Source: Nitrospirota bacterium
GTDB lineage: Bacteria; Nitrospirota; Thermodesulfovibrionia; UBA6902
Direction of reading: 5' to 3'
Length of the DNA stretch: 37,842 bases
Assembly: GCA_016222905.1 (NCBI GenBank)
Contig: JACRPZ010000073.1
Location: forward strand, 1 to 37,842
In this document: positions 17,001 to 24,656 of the stretch, piece by piece
How the letters are laid out: each line of letters opens with the position of its first letter
Numbering within the stretch: position 1 is the stretch's first letter
Notes under the pieces: generated by a model
What the model was told of the DNA's origin: nothing
Database searches by the model: none
Seen by the model: the letters and a program-made list of their open reading frames with translations, nothing else
Made by a program: the position numbers and the translations under genes

Positions 17001-20000
17001 CTGTAACTGACAATAACACGAAACTCATTTGGCAGCAGGAAGATGATGGCAGTACAAGAACATGGGCTAATGCAGTAAGTTATTGTGAAAATCTTTCCCT
17101 GAATGGATATTCAGACTGGAGGCTTCCTTCAATGAAGGAGCTTATGAGCATTGTGGACTATGGAAAGTCCGGCCCCTCAATTGATTCTTTGGTTTTCCCA
17201 AATACAAAATCAGCAGATTACTGGGCAAATAAAACCTATGCATATGATAGCAGCGGATCTTTCGTAAGATTCATCTATGGAGAGAGCAATTATAGTAATA
17301 AATCTAATCTGAAATATGTAAGGTGTGTTAGAGGAAGGCAGTTACCTGACTCTTCTTATATATTTAACGACGAACATACATTCACTGATGTTACAACGGG
17401 ACTGATGTGGACGCTATTGGAGTTCGGCGGTTTTGCGCAGCCTATGGATTGGTGGACAGCGCTTGATTTAACGTCCGGACTTCGAGCTGGCGGATATACT
17501 GATTGGAGATTTCCGAACATAAAGGAACTCTTATCTATTGATGATAATTGTAACAATTTGTCATCAACAACCAGCATGTACAGGACAGGCGCGACGTATG
17601 ATTATGCTTTAAGAAGCGATTCCTGTTTTGGGGTTGCGGTTTCCGAAAATAAAGCAACGGAAGGGTTTTATATAAGAATGGTTCGCGGTGGGTATTCCGG
17701 TATGGATTATAAAACCATTACTATTGAACCCTCTGCTCTTAATTTTGGAACTGTAATAGTTTCAGGCAACGCTTCACGGAGCTTTACCGTAGTAAATACC
17801 GGATCAGGAGACCTTAATATCGGTCTTCTCTCATCTCCGGCTTCTCCTTATTCGATCACCTCTGATAACTGTTCATCACATACGCTTTCTCCGTCTTCTT
17901 CATGTACTGTTACAGTGGGATTTGCGCCGACAACAGAAGGAACTTTTCCAGATTCCTTAATAATAAACTCTAATGATGCGAACGATCCTGCAGTAACGGT
18001 AAATGTCAGCGGGATCTCAAGTGTAGGATATATTCTTCCTGATACCGGGCAGACACAATGCTTTGATTCTTCAGGAAATATAGCTGATTGCCTCGGAACA
18101 GGACAGGACGGGGCATATACCATCAACCCGATGAGTTTTACTGTTATCGGAGGCATCAATGACATGGTGCAGGACAACAATACCGGGCTCATCTGGCAGA
18201 GACAGGATGACGGCAATACTTATAACTGGTATCAGGCAGCGGGGATATATGACGCAACATATAATCCGGCAACACAAAATGTCTGCGGCGCGTTGACTGC
18301 CGGCGGTTTTTCGGACTGGCGGCTCCCGAATGGTATAGAACTTCTGAGTATCGTTGACTATGGAAGAAGCCAGCCTTCAATTGACTCTTCTGTCTTTCCA
18401 AACACGCAATCGGCAGGTTATTGGTCAAGAAAAAACAATTATGCGATTTCTGTGAATTTCATCTATGGTGAAAGAAACTACGAATATGAATCCAATAACT
18501 TTGTACGGTGCGTAAGAGGACGGGAATTGCCCGGACAAGTCCCTGTTGATAATCACGATGGCACATTTACGGATTTAACGACCGGGCTGATGTGGCTTCA
18601 GGAAGAATTTGATGATGTAGACTGGTGGACTGCTGTTGAAAATGCGAATCTTGCGGAGGCTGCCGGGTACTCAGACTGGAGGCTTCCCAACATAAAAGAG
18701 TTAGCATCCTTTGATCCAATTGATATCTGTTATCACTGGTCGTCAACTACCAGCATGCAAACCTTAGAAGGGGCATATACGAATGCTATGATTGAAGGAG
18801 AATGCATCGATCATATAGCACAATTTGACAAGTCATCATATTCCTTGCCTTTCAGGCTTGTCCGAGGCGGATATTCCAGTATTCTAATAAGCAATATAGC
18901 TGTCAGCGATATAACGACTAACTCAGCTACGATCACATGGACAACAGACCAGCTTTCAGACAGCCTTGTTGACTATGGCGAGACCACAGGATATGGAGGT
19001 TCAGCATACGATGCGACATTGACAACAAGCCACAGCATAACCTTAGACAATCTTACAGCATCATCAACATATCATTTCAAGGTTACATCAACGGACGATT
19101 CTGGTCTTTCTGCGTCATCCGGTGATGACACGTTTACAACCCTGAGCGCCCCTGCAGGATTTACTGCCACAACTATCGGAGATTATGGCAATGTTACGGT
19201 CATGGAGGTTACAGGCAACTATGACGCAAAAAATTTTGACGGCTCGATTAATTCCATACCAAGACAGGAGATAACAAAGGAGTTCTACAGGCAGCACAGC
19301 GACACGTATGACTTTTTTGTGATCTTCTCCAATTTCGACTTCCTCATGCCTGAGGCAGGTGCAAAGGGATTTTATCTTGAAGTTAAAAATAGTACAGAGG
19401 GCATAGGCAAGACATTGTTCGACAGCTCATCCTTTTTCGGCAGTAACGGCAAATTGCAGGGGACAATAGACATGGGCAATATATTAAGCCGGGCAACCCT
19501 GCTTGACGCGAATTTTGATGATAACGTTGACACCATCACTCATGAGCAACTGCACAGGTGGGGCGCAAATGTGAGGTTTAGAGACGGCGCTGCCGACAGC
19601 ACAGCACTTATTGGAAGACACGGCAATCACTGGAGCTATCTCCTTGATTCGGATGCGTCAGTACATTACGGCAATGACTGGCAGGTCAATGGAGACGGGA
19701 TATTCACATCCACAGGCGGGCTGAAATACTACAGCCCTCTTGATCTATATCTCATGGGGATGTATGACAGAACAGAGGTCCCTCCAATGCTTCTTATTGA
19801 TAATCCAGCTATAGATGCTACAAAACTGCCTGAACCGGGAGCAACAATTACCGGCACATACAAATCTGTCACCATAGACGATATTATTGCATCGGAAGGC
19901 GATAGAATTCCAAGCGCATCAACATCACAGAAGGCATTCAAGGTAGGTTTTATACTTATAACGACACCGGGGACATTCGACAGCAATGTATTGCCCGGCA

Positions 20001-20908
20001 TAGAGAATATCAGAAATGCCTATGCAGGAAGGTTTGTCAACCTTACGCACAATAGAGGTTCTATCACGGGGGTTGATCCTTCACTTACAGTAGGAGTATC
20101 ATCGCCTTCAAATGGCGCAACAATCAACAAGCCTTCTATAACAGTGACCGGCGTGATAATCAATTCTACAGGCAATGAGACAGGAGTGGTTGTCAATGGA
20201 ATTCCAGCAACAGTATATGGCACAAGGTTTACGGCAAACAATATGCCGCTAACAGAAGGCTCAAACACTATCACCGTAAATGCAATTGACACTGCGGGGA
20301 GTCCGGCTTCAACCTATATAACAGTAAATGCGGTAACAACCGGCAATCACATAAAATTATCTTCTAACATAGATTCAGGCATTGCGCCGCTCGAAGTAAC
20401 GCTAAAGATAGATGCCTCATTCAGCATAAATAACTCAAGCATAAATATAACAGGGCCTTCACAGGCAGAATTCCTGCCGTCAAGTCCTGATGAAGACAAA
20501 GTAAGGTTAAAAGCAGAGGGGATATATACCTTAACAGCATCAGCCACGGACATAAATAACAATACTTATACAGACACAATTGCAATAACAGTCCTTAATA
20601 AAGATCAGCTTAATATTATGCTTAAAGGGAAATGGGAGGGGATGAAGGGGGCGTTAATGATTGGGGATACTGAGACAGCTTTAACCTACATAAATACGGA
20701 GAAAAGAGAAACTCACAGAAATAAGTTTGAAGCTCTTGCTGGTACAATGCCTGCAATTCTTGATACCTTTGTGGAATTCAACTTTGTCAAATTCTATAAG
20801 AATACAGTTGGATATGAGATTGTCGCTAATGAGAATGGGGTTAAATATTCTTATCCGATCACATTTATTATAGACACTGATGGCATATGGAGATTTAAGA
20901 AATTTTAA
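11012..20908 (+). CDS. Giant exported mosaic protein with HEQLH metalloprotease-like domain (3298 aa)
   Basis: Approximate residue map: signal peptide 1-23; N-terminal beta region 24-100; thrombospondin type 3 calcium repeats 103-243; right-handed beta-helix 247-646, ending IGADEYQ; PKD 648-735; second type 3 array 736-983; unassigned beta domain 984-1140; ASH domain 1140-1242; carboxypeptidase-regulatory domain from 1243, interrupted by about 330 residues and resuming near 1605-1655; Ig-like 1658-1748; second carboxypeptidase-regulatory domain 1751-1833; ASH 1837-1947; DUF1566 halves 1957-2228; ASH 2230-2340; DUF1566 halves 2342-2622; fibronectin III 2625-2713; protease-like domain 2713-3025 with H2844-E-Q-L-H2848 and a later SPLDLYLMGM; Ig-like 3027-3107; C-terminal module 3110-3298. 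It is probably a calcium-stabilised surface or secreted enzyme-adhesin. I see no known sorting signal at the C-terminus. The export route is unknown. Confidence 0.85.
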   Translation: MKKIFILLSCLISLVILNYSASAATVTWTGAGANNLASNPANWSGNIPQYGDDVVFDSTSVNNCTWDISNATLNTFTKRSGYTGQITKIISATLSIKHFDDSDSDGIIDIQDNCPAIANPGQEDADDDSLGDVCDACPNDPANDADSDGVCGNLDNCPANANPGQEDCDTDGIGDICDAASACSTDTDSDGITDNVDNCPTTSHPNQLDTDGDGVGDICDNCPTVLNVDQIDGNEDGIGDACTISHCVTTSEELKQALSNAQSNNMYDIVMIQQGNYPAVTVTSNSFGYVSEEIYGISLAGGYRDACSARDLNPGNTLIFGAGNGTEYGVLRMYKYPWEGVGSSIGRISVEGLTFKLGYIGVQITFGQRDPYTGEINITSGNEEIVFSHNIVSDNNAYVSGSGGVYLGTSGKIVMSDNVITRNRAYYSGGGMILIGNKGLELYRNIITGNSIYNNLAPGYTAGETFGGGMSIFTLRDAILINNIIADNTNSTLNSARGGGIYAESNHLTLINNTITGNHASNYGRGGGIYYRANANLYNNIIWGNVASSYGSEIYADNYYNGKITNAFNNDFDPMKAALGTVVNSGNNINANPMFVNSSNSDYHLTQASPARNMGSNSAPYTPSEDFEGHPRISENIVDIGADEYQYLLTAYFIATPTNGTATLTVNFEDISFSTEGTVVSWAWDFNNDGIIDSTLQNPEFTYSDIGKYSVSLNVTDSNGNSDSSLRADYIEVGIDSDGDDIIDSLDNCPHIANVSQIDSDYDGIGDICDNCLSISNSDQSDIDHDEIGNVCDNDIDGDGHLNTADNCPSASNPDQLDSDGDGVGNVCDNCPSISNSDQSDIDHDEIGNVCDNDIDGDGHLNTADNCPSASNPDQLDSDGDGVGDVCDNCPTNSNPDQLDTDGDGVGNVCDNCPAHSNSNQLDTDGDGVGNVCDNCPANSNSNQLDVDRDGFGDVCDNCPVNYNANQSDIDNDEIGDACDSSIDLLNESRYVTELHAETDSEIYFSDVTGLMNDGLFNLSKRLEKSQGKFNVLSFKSNVKATDISSALLKVYVSALYHGDPQIARIYAYNSDGVSVQTSTYLDFTLSLGWNDLDVTPLLALMKGASFDFIKFRIVHLSGWIDISEAGITGISARGLDDWIISVNSNLLDFDSVKAGGYTWQSLTVSNSGTGELIIGTIAAPPAPFNVLSDECSNRTLLANESCVIILTFTPVEQGYFNNVLTIPSNDGDNPNSIINLAGIAAQQAVLMGRVTDASTGLPIGGAEVTVTQIKDINFRPEDVLYSWSCSDGSGQAPAPLLDNSRIQYNDEIKEIKEGYSSGDYSSFFCKEAFKFRNPFNLHDNFKVTWNGFGAFNGTQALGQSFMSGTTGPLTKVSLYIDGNVGSLSTEGGIKAFLKSKLGAEKDAILAESDLIFLYDVPDQYDWLDFQFSNPATVTEGQTYYLELHNDGCYWEWNPYLGGNYCLMPDIRWKGDNSNPYAGGQSFLRDDGIWTPAYINFDYTFRTYVNGQLDQQTPIPIGFDYVRMSGTEDQFVSLRVSNFVSGSDAYYSRINEMGYDDHTMEIVINENASAYYSDGWIYVEAEAYSMNSPIIGTDLLKVEFKKSTSAITDEDGNYVVTGLNPGSFTAAYEKTGYIKQAIGGSLNPGENQTLDVQLTPLPPLIVTITAPQDGEVLNASQITVSGNVTNNANMSVNVTNSSGVTVSDIPATVNNNVFSASINLSDGQYIITASATDQYGQTSSDSITVNLITKGTITGTVTESSTGQPLIGVAVTVIDSLGSHSTTTDPNGRYELPNVSQGYFSIRYIKTGYATQTNGGQLIAGQSLAFNVELSPRIDNEEISVLPFELNFGSVIASTSKSIELRVTNVGTGNLTIQSLSGLSAPYYVDDYDPVSHVFCEDITLAESSSCNIIVTFAPMTAGTFTDTLIISSDDADHPAVTVNISGSSTVVSAAERFILPDTGQTQCFNASGNIINCLGAGQDGSFTINPPSLTVNPNGTVTDNNTKLIWQQEDDGSTRTWANAVSYCENLSLNGYSDWRLPSMKELMSIVDYGKSGPSIDSLVFPNTKSADYWANKTYAYDSSGSFVRFIYGESNYSNKSNLKYVRCVRGRQLPDSSYIFNDEHTFTDVTTGLMWTLLEFGGFAQPMDWWTALDLTSGLRAGGYTDWRFPNIKELLSIDDNCNNLSSTTSMYRTGATYDYALRSDSCFGVAVSENKATEGFYIRMVRGGYSGMDYKTITIEPSALNFGTVIVSGNASRSFTVVNTGSGDLNIGLLSSPASPYSITSDNCSSHTLSPSSSCTVTVGFAPTTEGTFPDSLIINSNDANDPAVTVNVSGISSVGYILPDTGQTQCFDSSGNIADCLGTGQDGAYTINPMSFTVIGGINDMVQDNNTGLIWQRQDDGNTYNWYQAAGIYDATYNPATQNVCGALTAGGFSDWRLPNGIELLSIVDYGRSQPSIDSSVFPNTQSAGYWSRKNNYAISVNFIYGERNYEYESNNFVRCVRGRELPGQVPVDNHDGTFTDLTTGLMWLQEEFDDVDWWTAVENANLAEAAGYSDWRLPNIKELASFDPIDICYHWSSTTSMQTLEGAYTNAMIEGECIDHIAQFDKSSYSLPFRLVRGGYSSILISNIAVSDITTNSATITWTTDQLSDSLVDYGETTGYGGSAYDATLTTSHSITLDNLTASSTYHFKVTSTDDSGLSASSGDDTFTTLSAPAGFTATTIGDYGNVTVMEVTGNYDAKNFDGSINSIPRQEITKEFYRQHSDTYDFFVIFSNFDFLMPEAGAKGFYLEVKNSTEGIGKTLFDSSSFFGSNGKLQGTIDMGNILSRATLLDANFDDNVDTITHEQLHRWGANVRFRDGAADSTALIGRHGNHWSYLLDSDASVHYGNDWQVNGDGIFTSTGGLKYYSPLDLYLMGMYDRTEVPPMLLIDNPAIDATKLPEPGATITGTYKSVTIDDIIASEGDRIPSASTSQKAFKVGFILITTPGTFDSNVLPGIENIRNAYAGRFVNLTHNRGSITGVDPSLTVGVSSPSNGATINKPSITVTGVIINSTGNETGVVVNGIPATVYGTRFTANNMPLTEGSNTITVNAIDTAGSPASTYITVNAVTTGNHIKLSSNIDSGIAPLEVTLKIDASFSINNSSINITGPSQAEFLPSSPDEDKVRLKAEGIYTLTASATDINNNTYTDTIAITVLNKDQLNIMLKGKWEGMKGALMIGDTETALTYINTEKRETHRNKFEALAGTMPAILDTFVEFNFVKFYKNTVGYEIVANENGVKYSYPITFIIDTDGIWRFKKF
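13323..13677 (+). repeat. Near-perfect 177-bp tandem duplication inside the giant gene
   Basis: The block around GACCAGAGTGACATTGATCA occurs at 13346 and again at 13523, an offset of 177 bases (59 codons). The two copies are almost identical at DNA level, including synonymous sites. The repeat keeps the frame and adds thrombospondin type 3 units. Confidence 0.85.
13669..13875 (+). repeat. 69-bp tandem repeat units inside the giant gene
   Basis: Consecutive units of 69 bases (23 codons) contain CAGCTTGATACCGATGGAGA and GTGTGCGACAACTGTCCAGC, with the third unit partly diverged. The encoded unit is a calcium-binding thrombospondin type 3 repeat (DTDGDGVGNVCDNCP). The high DNA identity points to recent slippage or recombination. 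Confidence 0.8.
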
Positions 20909-20926
20909 ATAACTATAGGTGGAATA

Positions 20927-21496
20927 ATGAAAACTATATTTTTGTCTTTAATGATAATTGTTCTATTTGCTGCCACTACATGTGCTGAATTTATCCGAGG
21001 GCCTTTTAGCGGGAAAGTTATAGATTTAGAGACTAAAGAACCGATAGAAGGGGCAGTGGTTGTTGTTATATGGTGGAAAAGAGTAATTACAGGAAGCCCA
21101 GGAGGGCCTACAACATATCTACAGGACATAAAAGAGACATTGACCGACAAAAATGGAAAATATTACATGGAGGAATATAAAGGCTTTACGATAAATCCTC
21201 TTGCAACGATAAAGAACCCTGAGTTTCTTATATATAAACCCGGATATTGTGTATTGCCAGAAAGCTTTGTTGACATACCAGCATGTGACAATATGAAGCC
21301 CAGAACAAATTATTATGATGCATTAGTCAAGGGGGGAACTCTAATCGAGTTGCCAAGGCTAAAGACAAGGGAAGAGAGGTTGAGGGCGAATATGATTTCA
21401 CCGACAGATAATAATAAAGAGTGGCCACTTTTGCATAAGGCACTTGATGAAGAAAATAAATTGCTTTGGCCGACAGGAATCAGGAGAAAACAGTAA
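20927..21496 (+). CDS. Exported carboxypeptidase-regulatory-like protein, 189 aa
   Basis: A signal peptide covers about residues 1-20 (cut near CAE). It is followed by a single Ig-like carboxypeptidase-regulatory fold: SGKVIDLETKEPIEGAVV, then LTDKNGKYY and FLIYKPGY. The C-terminal tail contains a conserved LKTREERLR. The protein is a periplasmic or secreted beta-sandwich with no catalytic signature. AGGTGG precedes the start, which is 18 bases after the giant gene. The stop codon shares a base with the next start (TAATG), so the two are coupled. A frameshifted paralogue is at 25424-26048, with the same tail motif. It probably acts with the giant protein and the phospholipase-like protein, but the partnership is inferred only from conserved gene order. 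Confidence 0.7.
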   Translation: MKTIFLSLMIIVLFAATTCAEFIRGPFSGKVIDLETKEPIEGAVVVVIWWKRVITGSPGGPTTYLQDIKETLTDKNGKYYMEEYKGFTINPLATIKNPEFLIYKPGYCVLPESFVDIPACDNMKPRTNYYDALVKGGTLIELPRLKTREERLRANMISPTDNNKEWPLLHKALDEENKLLWPTGIRRKQ

Positions 21497-23880
21497 TGAA
21501 AGTAGTACTCAAGATATTCTTTATTCTGATAATTATATTTTGTGTTAAACCTTTGCCAAATTATGCTTTAGAAGTTGGAACTCATAGAGCTATAAACGAA
21601 AACGTTTCTACGAATATGCTCAATGATTTTTCGCTCGATTCATATTTGAAAAACCAATTGGGCTTTACAAATGGGATAAATAAAGAATTGAAATATGACA
21701 AAACAAGGAAAGTTTGGGAATGGCTTAGTGATGGCGGAGAATACGAAGACAAGCCACCAAGGACGCTTCCATATGTCCGTTCAGTAAATCACTTTCATAA
21801 TCCTCTTAAAGCTTGGAATGAGGCAGGGTTATATGATGTTTTTCAAGGTAAATCATCAGTTGTCTGGGCGCAAGATCAAAGCAGCGCTACTATTGCAAAT
21901 GGAGGAGATTGGTCATGGGTAAAGGCAAGAGAGAATTTTCATATTGCTTTAACCGGCAAGGATTTCAATGGCAATGTTGTAGCGTCAACTCAAGCAGAAA
22001 AAGAAGCATATTTTGCCAAGACCTTCAGGGCGGTTGGTCAGGTGATGCATCTTGTGGAGGATGCCTCTGTACCGGCTCATGTAAGAAATGACAGTCATAT
22101 AGCAGGAGATGGATATGAGGACTGGGTTGAATATACAAGAACGAACAATAAAACTCTTTTCAAAAGTTTTATGGCAGCGCCCGTATCTTTTGATCCTTCC
22201 ATTCTCACTGAAACGCTCAATCCGCTTGCCCCGCTTCCGATCGCCAGAATTATTGATGCAAATGCATATAATACGAACCCCAATATAACAACAAACAAGA
22301 ATTGTTCAGTCACTAAAAGTATTATATGCAGCAGCGACTCTAACTGTCCGACCAATGAAATATGCGTCAGCACAATAGGAATTTCAGAATACGCTAACGC
22401 TAATTTCGCCAGCGATGATACGATATTTACTGACGGCTTTGCTTCAAATGACATACACTATTTCCCTTATCCGAGATATAGCGCACAGAGTTATGAAATG
22501 TTTGATTTAGAAATTTCGCCTGACAAAAAAAGAGGTTACCTAAGAAAAACAGGAGACGGTGAAGCTGTTGAATTTTTTGCAACTTTCGGGCCTCTTTACA
22601 AATATCTAAGCTTTGATCCAGTTTTACAAAGAGACGAATTGGAGTTGGATGAGGAATGCTTCAATAACTATGCCTCCCTTCTCATCCCCCGCGCAGTCGG
22701 CTACTCCGCCGGGCTGTTGGATTACTTCTTCCGTGGCAACATTGAGATAACCCTCCCGAGCAGCGGCATCTATGCTCAGACCAACGACCCCGGTGCAGGA
22801 TTTACCAGCATAAAACTACTTGCTAAAAATACCACCCCCAACGATGAACAAATGACAAACGGGAGCATAGAGCTTGTCGTCAAATACAAACGTGCCATTA
22901 GTGACCCTTTCAGGAATTATCTGCCAAGTGATCCTTTTTACGTAGAAAATAACTTCAGTTACATAGTAGCTCCTGAATTCTACGGAGTTAATTCTATCCC
23001 AAGAGACAACTCTGTGTGGCTTACATTTGATTTAACAAACAACCCCATTCCTTCATATGCCATAGATGTCTATCTTTTTGTAGTCTTCAAAGGCCGACTC
23101 GGAAATGAAGAAGGCGCTGTAGCTGTTGGACTCAAAGATATCAGCGAGCCAACCCCAATAGATTTTTGGAATGATACGGACAGGGTATGTCTGAACGGGA
23201 ATTTAGTAGACAATCCTGAGGCAATAGCCTACGTAGATGACCCGGCGAACGGAGGCAATAACAACGGTTTTGCAGATGAGTGGGATGTATATGCCCATGA
23301 CATTAGTAATATATACACCAGAATCTCACCTATAGGAGAGCCATACTATGCCTCTCCTTCTTCCCCTAATAACAGTTTCGTTGTTCCATCTCTTGCTGCA
23401 GGCACAGGCGTAAACGGGGCTTTCATCCTGACTGATTACGGCTTCAACGAGCACGACTACTCAACATGGGTTGGAAGGGCCGGTGACCCGTGGCAGCATT
23501 CGTCCGTGTCAGGAGAGCTCTGGGCTAACCCTGCTATAAAGAACCAGACAGACTATGTAGAAGACTCTGCAACCTGTGCTCCTCTCAGCGCGCCTTGTTC
23601 CATCTGGTGGTATCCCTCTTTCCTTGAATACAGGAATTATTATATATGGTGGGGAGGAGGACTCATGTACATCAATAATGCCTATCCTGCCGGTTCAGAG
23701 TGCGACTGCTATGAAGGGATTCTAAGATCATGTCCTGCCGCTCCGCTTTCTCCACTCTCTATTTCAGAAACCCGTTCCTCTCAGTCTGAATTGATGCAGC
23801 AAGACGGCGCCGTTCGAATACGAATTCCGGTCAACTCAGAAGGCGGAATCAGCGCCGCCGCGCCGCCGACAAGTCCGTAG
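21496..23880 (+). CDS. Exported zinc phospholipase C/S1-nuclease-like protein, 794 aa
   Basis: A signal peptide covers residues 1-24 (MKVVLKIFF... to NYA). Residues 25-260 carry the histidine pattern of zinc-dependent phospholipase C/P1 nuclease folds: H30 in THRAIN, H99/H101 in NHFHNP, and HLVEDASVPAH giving H185-x3-D189-x5-H195, followed by H201 and E208. In clostridial phospholipase C the spacing H118, D122, H128 is the same. The N-terminal Trp ligand is not evident. Residues 260-320 are cysteine-rich. The following 480 residues form beta-rich domains with aromatic, cysteine-containing C-terminal parts of unknown function. The longer in-frame start at 21466 lies inside the previous gene; ATG 21496 has AGGAG and a proper signal peptide. 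Substrate not determined. Confidence 0.72.
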   Translation: MKVVLKIFFILIIIFCVKPLPNYALEVGTHRAINENVSTNMLNDFSLDSYLKNQLGFTNGINKELKYDKTRKVWEWLSDGGEYEDKPPRTLPYVRSVNHFHNPLKAWNEAGLYDVFQGKSSVVWAQDQSSATIANGGDWSWVKARENFHIALTGKDFNGNVVASTQAEKEAYFAKTFRAVGQVMHLVEDASVPAHVRNDSHIAGDGYEDWVEYTRTNNKTLFKSFMAAPVSFDPSILTETLNPLAPLPIARIIDANAYNTNPNITTNKNCSVTKSIICSSDSNCPTNEICVSTIGISEYANANFASDDTIFTDGFASNDIHYFPYPRYSAQSYEMFDLEISPDKKRGYLRKTGDGEAVEFFATFGPLYKYLSFDPVLQRDELELDEECFNNYASLLIPRAVGYSAGLLDYFFRGNIEITLPSSGIYAQTNDPGAGFTSIKLLAKNTTPNDEQMTNGSIELVVKYKRAISDPFRNYLPSDPFYVENNFSYIVAPEFYGVNSIPRDNSVWLTFDLTNNPIPSYAIDVYLFVVFKGRLGNEEGAVAVGLKDISEPTPIDFWNDTDRVCLNGNLVDNPEAIAYVDDPANGGNNNGFADEWDVYAHDISNIYTRISPIGEPYYASPSSPNNSFVVPSLAAGTGVNGAFILTDYGFNEHDYSTWVGRAGDPWQHSSVSGELWANPAIKNQTDYVEDSATCAPLSAPCSIWWYPSFLEYRNYYIWWGGGLMYINNAYPAGSECDCYEGILRSCPAAPLSPLSISETRSSQSELMQQDGAVRIRIPVNSEGGISAAAPPTSP

Positions 23881-23895
23881 TAATAAAAAGTAAGT

Positions 23896-23941
23896 GTCAT
23901 TCCGACTTGCCTGTGCCCGATGTTTGGGTATTCGGAATCAT
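23896..23941. repeat. Degenerate REP-like palindrome, copy 2
   Basis: ATTCCGA at 23899-23905 and TCGGAAT at 23932-23938 are inverted, with an inner CCC/GGG stem. It begins GTCATTCC, like the other REP units, but lacks the GCGGG hairpin. It follows the stop of the phospholipase-like gene. The rest of 23942-24060 shows nothing I can name. Confidence 0.45.
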
Positions 23942-24077
23942 TCTCACACAGCAACGACTGGCTGGGTAATAAGGACAGCAGATTATCATGATACTCCAGT
24001 ACTCCACAGACTTATCACGTATGTAAAAGAGTAACTTTTTTGCTATTATTTAATATTACACCATAAGGAGGTTTTAA

Positions 24078-24311
24078 ATGCCTATATGCATTGAACATCT
24101 ATATGTCGAAAAAGACCTCGGCAAGTACGAAGGTAAGGCTGTTATTAAAGGCACAAGGATTCCTGTTGCCTCGATTGTAAATCATTATCGCTCAGGGATG
24201 AGTATTGAAGAAATACTTGACGGCTATCCGAATGTAACCCCTGCGCAGCTATTTGATACCCTCAGCTACTATTTTGACAACAAAGAAGAGATAGATAAAG
24301 AACTTGAGTAA
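24078..24311 (+). CDS. DUF433 antitoxin-like protein
   Basis: The 77-aa protein has the full DUF433 pattern: GKAVIKGTRIPVASIVNHYR, then GMSIEEILDGYPNVTPAQL and a C-terminal acidic helix. DUF433 proteins carry a small winged-helix/HTH fold and are typically encoded directly upstream of a PIN-like DUF5615 partner, where they act as antitoxin and probable autorepressor. AAGGAGG stands eight bases before the start. The stop is directly followed by the ATG of the partner. The pair sits between the intact exported operon and the decayed second copy. Confidence 0.88.
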   Translation: MPICIEHLYVEKDLGKYEGKAVIKGTRIPVASIVNHYRSGMSIEEILDGYPNVTPAQLFDTLSYYFDNKEEIDKELE

Positions 24312-24647
24312 ATGATAAAGCTTTATCTTGATGAAGATGTTCACAAAAAAGTTGCCCTTGCTCTGAGACTGAAGGGCTATGATGTAATAAGCGCCCATGA
24401 AATAATGAAACAAAGCATTACCGATTATCAGCAATTGGATTATGCCGTATCTGAAGAGAGAACTATTTTCACCTTCAACATTGGTGATTTTCAAAAATTA
24501 CATAGAAGATATGCAGACAGCGGGAAAAATCATTACGGAATACTTCTGTCAAAGCAAATCCCCCTTGGAGAGACGCTTAATCGCCTCACCAAGTTTTTGT
24601 TCACCCATACACGCGGCGAATTAAAGAATAATGTGTTCTGGATTTAA
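24312..24647 (+). CDS. DUF5615 PIN-like toxin
   Basis: The 111-aa protein opens with LYLDEDVHKKVALALR and contains GYDVISAHE, TFNIGDF and a conserved HYGI segment. These are the acidic and structural positions of the DUF5615/Mut7-C-like PIN fold, expected to be a metal-dependent RNase. It is encoded immediately after the DUF433 gene with no spacer. The stop at 24647 is about ten bases from the point where homology with the end of the giant gene begins, so this module lies at the breakpoint of the second cassette. Activity has not been shown for this protein. Confidence 0.87.
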   Translation: MIKLYLDEDVHKKVALALRLKGYDVISAHEIMKQSITDYQQLDYAVSEERTIFTFNIGDFQKLHRRYADSGKNHYGILLSKQIPLGETLNRLTKFLFTHTRGELKNNVFWI

Positions 24648-24656
24648 GATTAGAAC

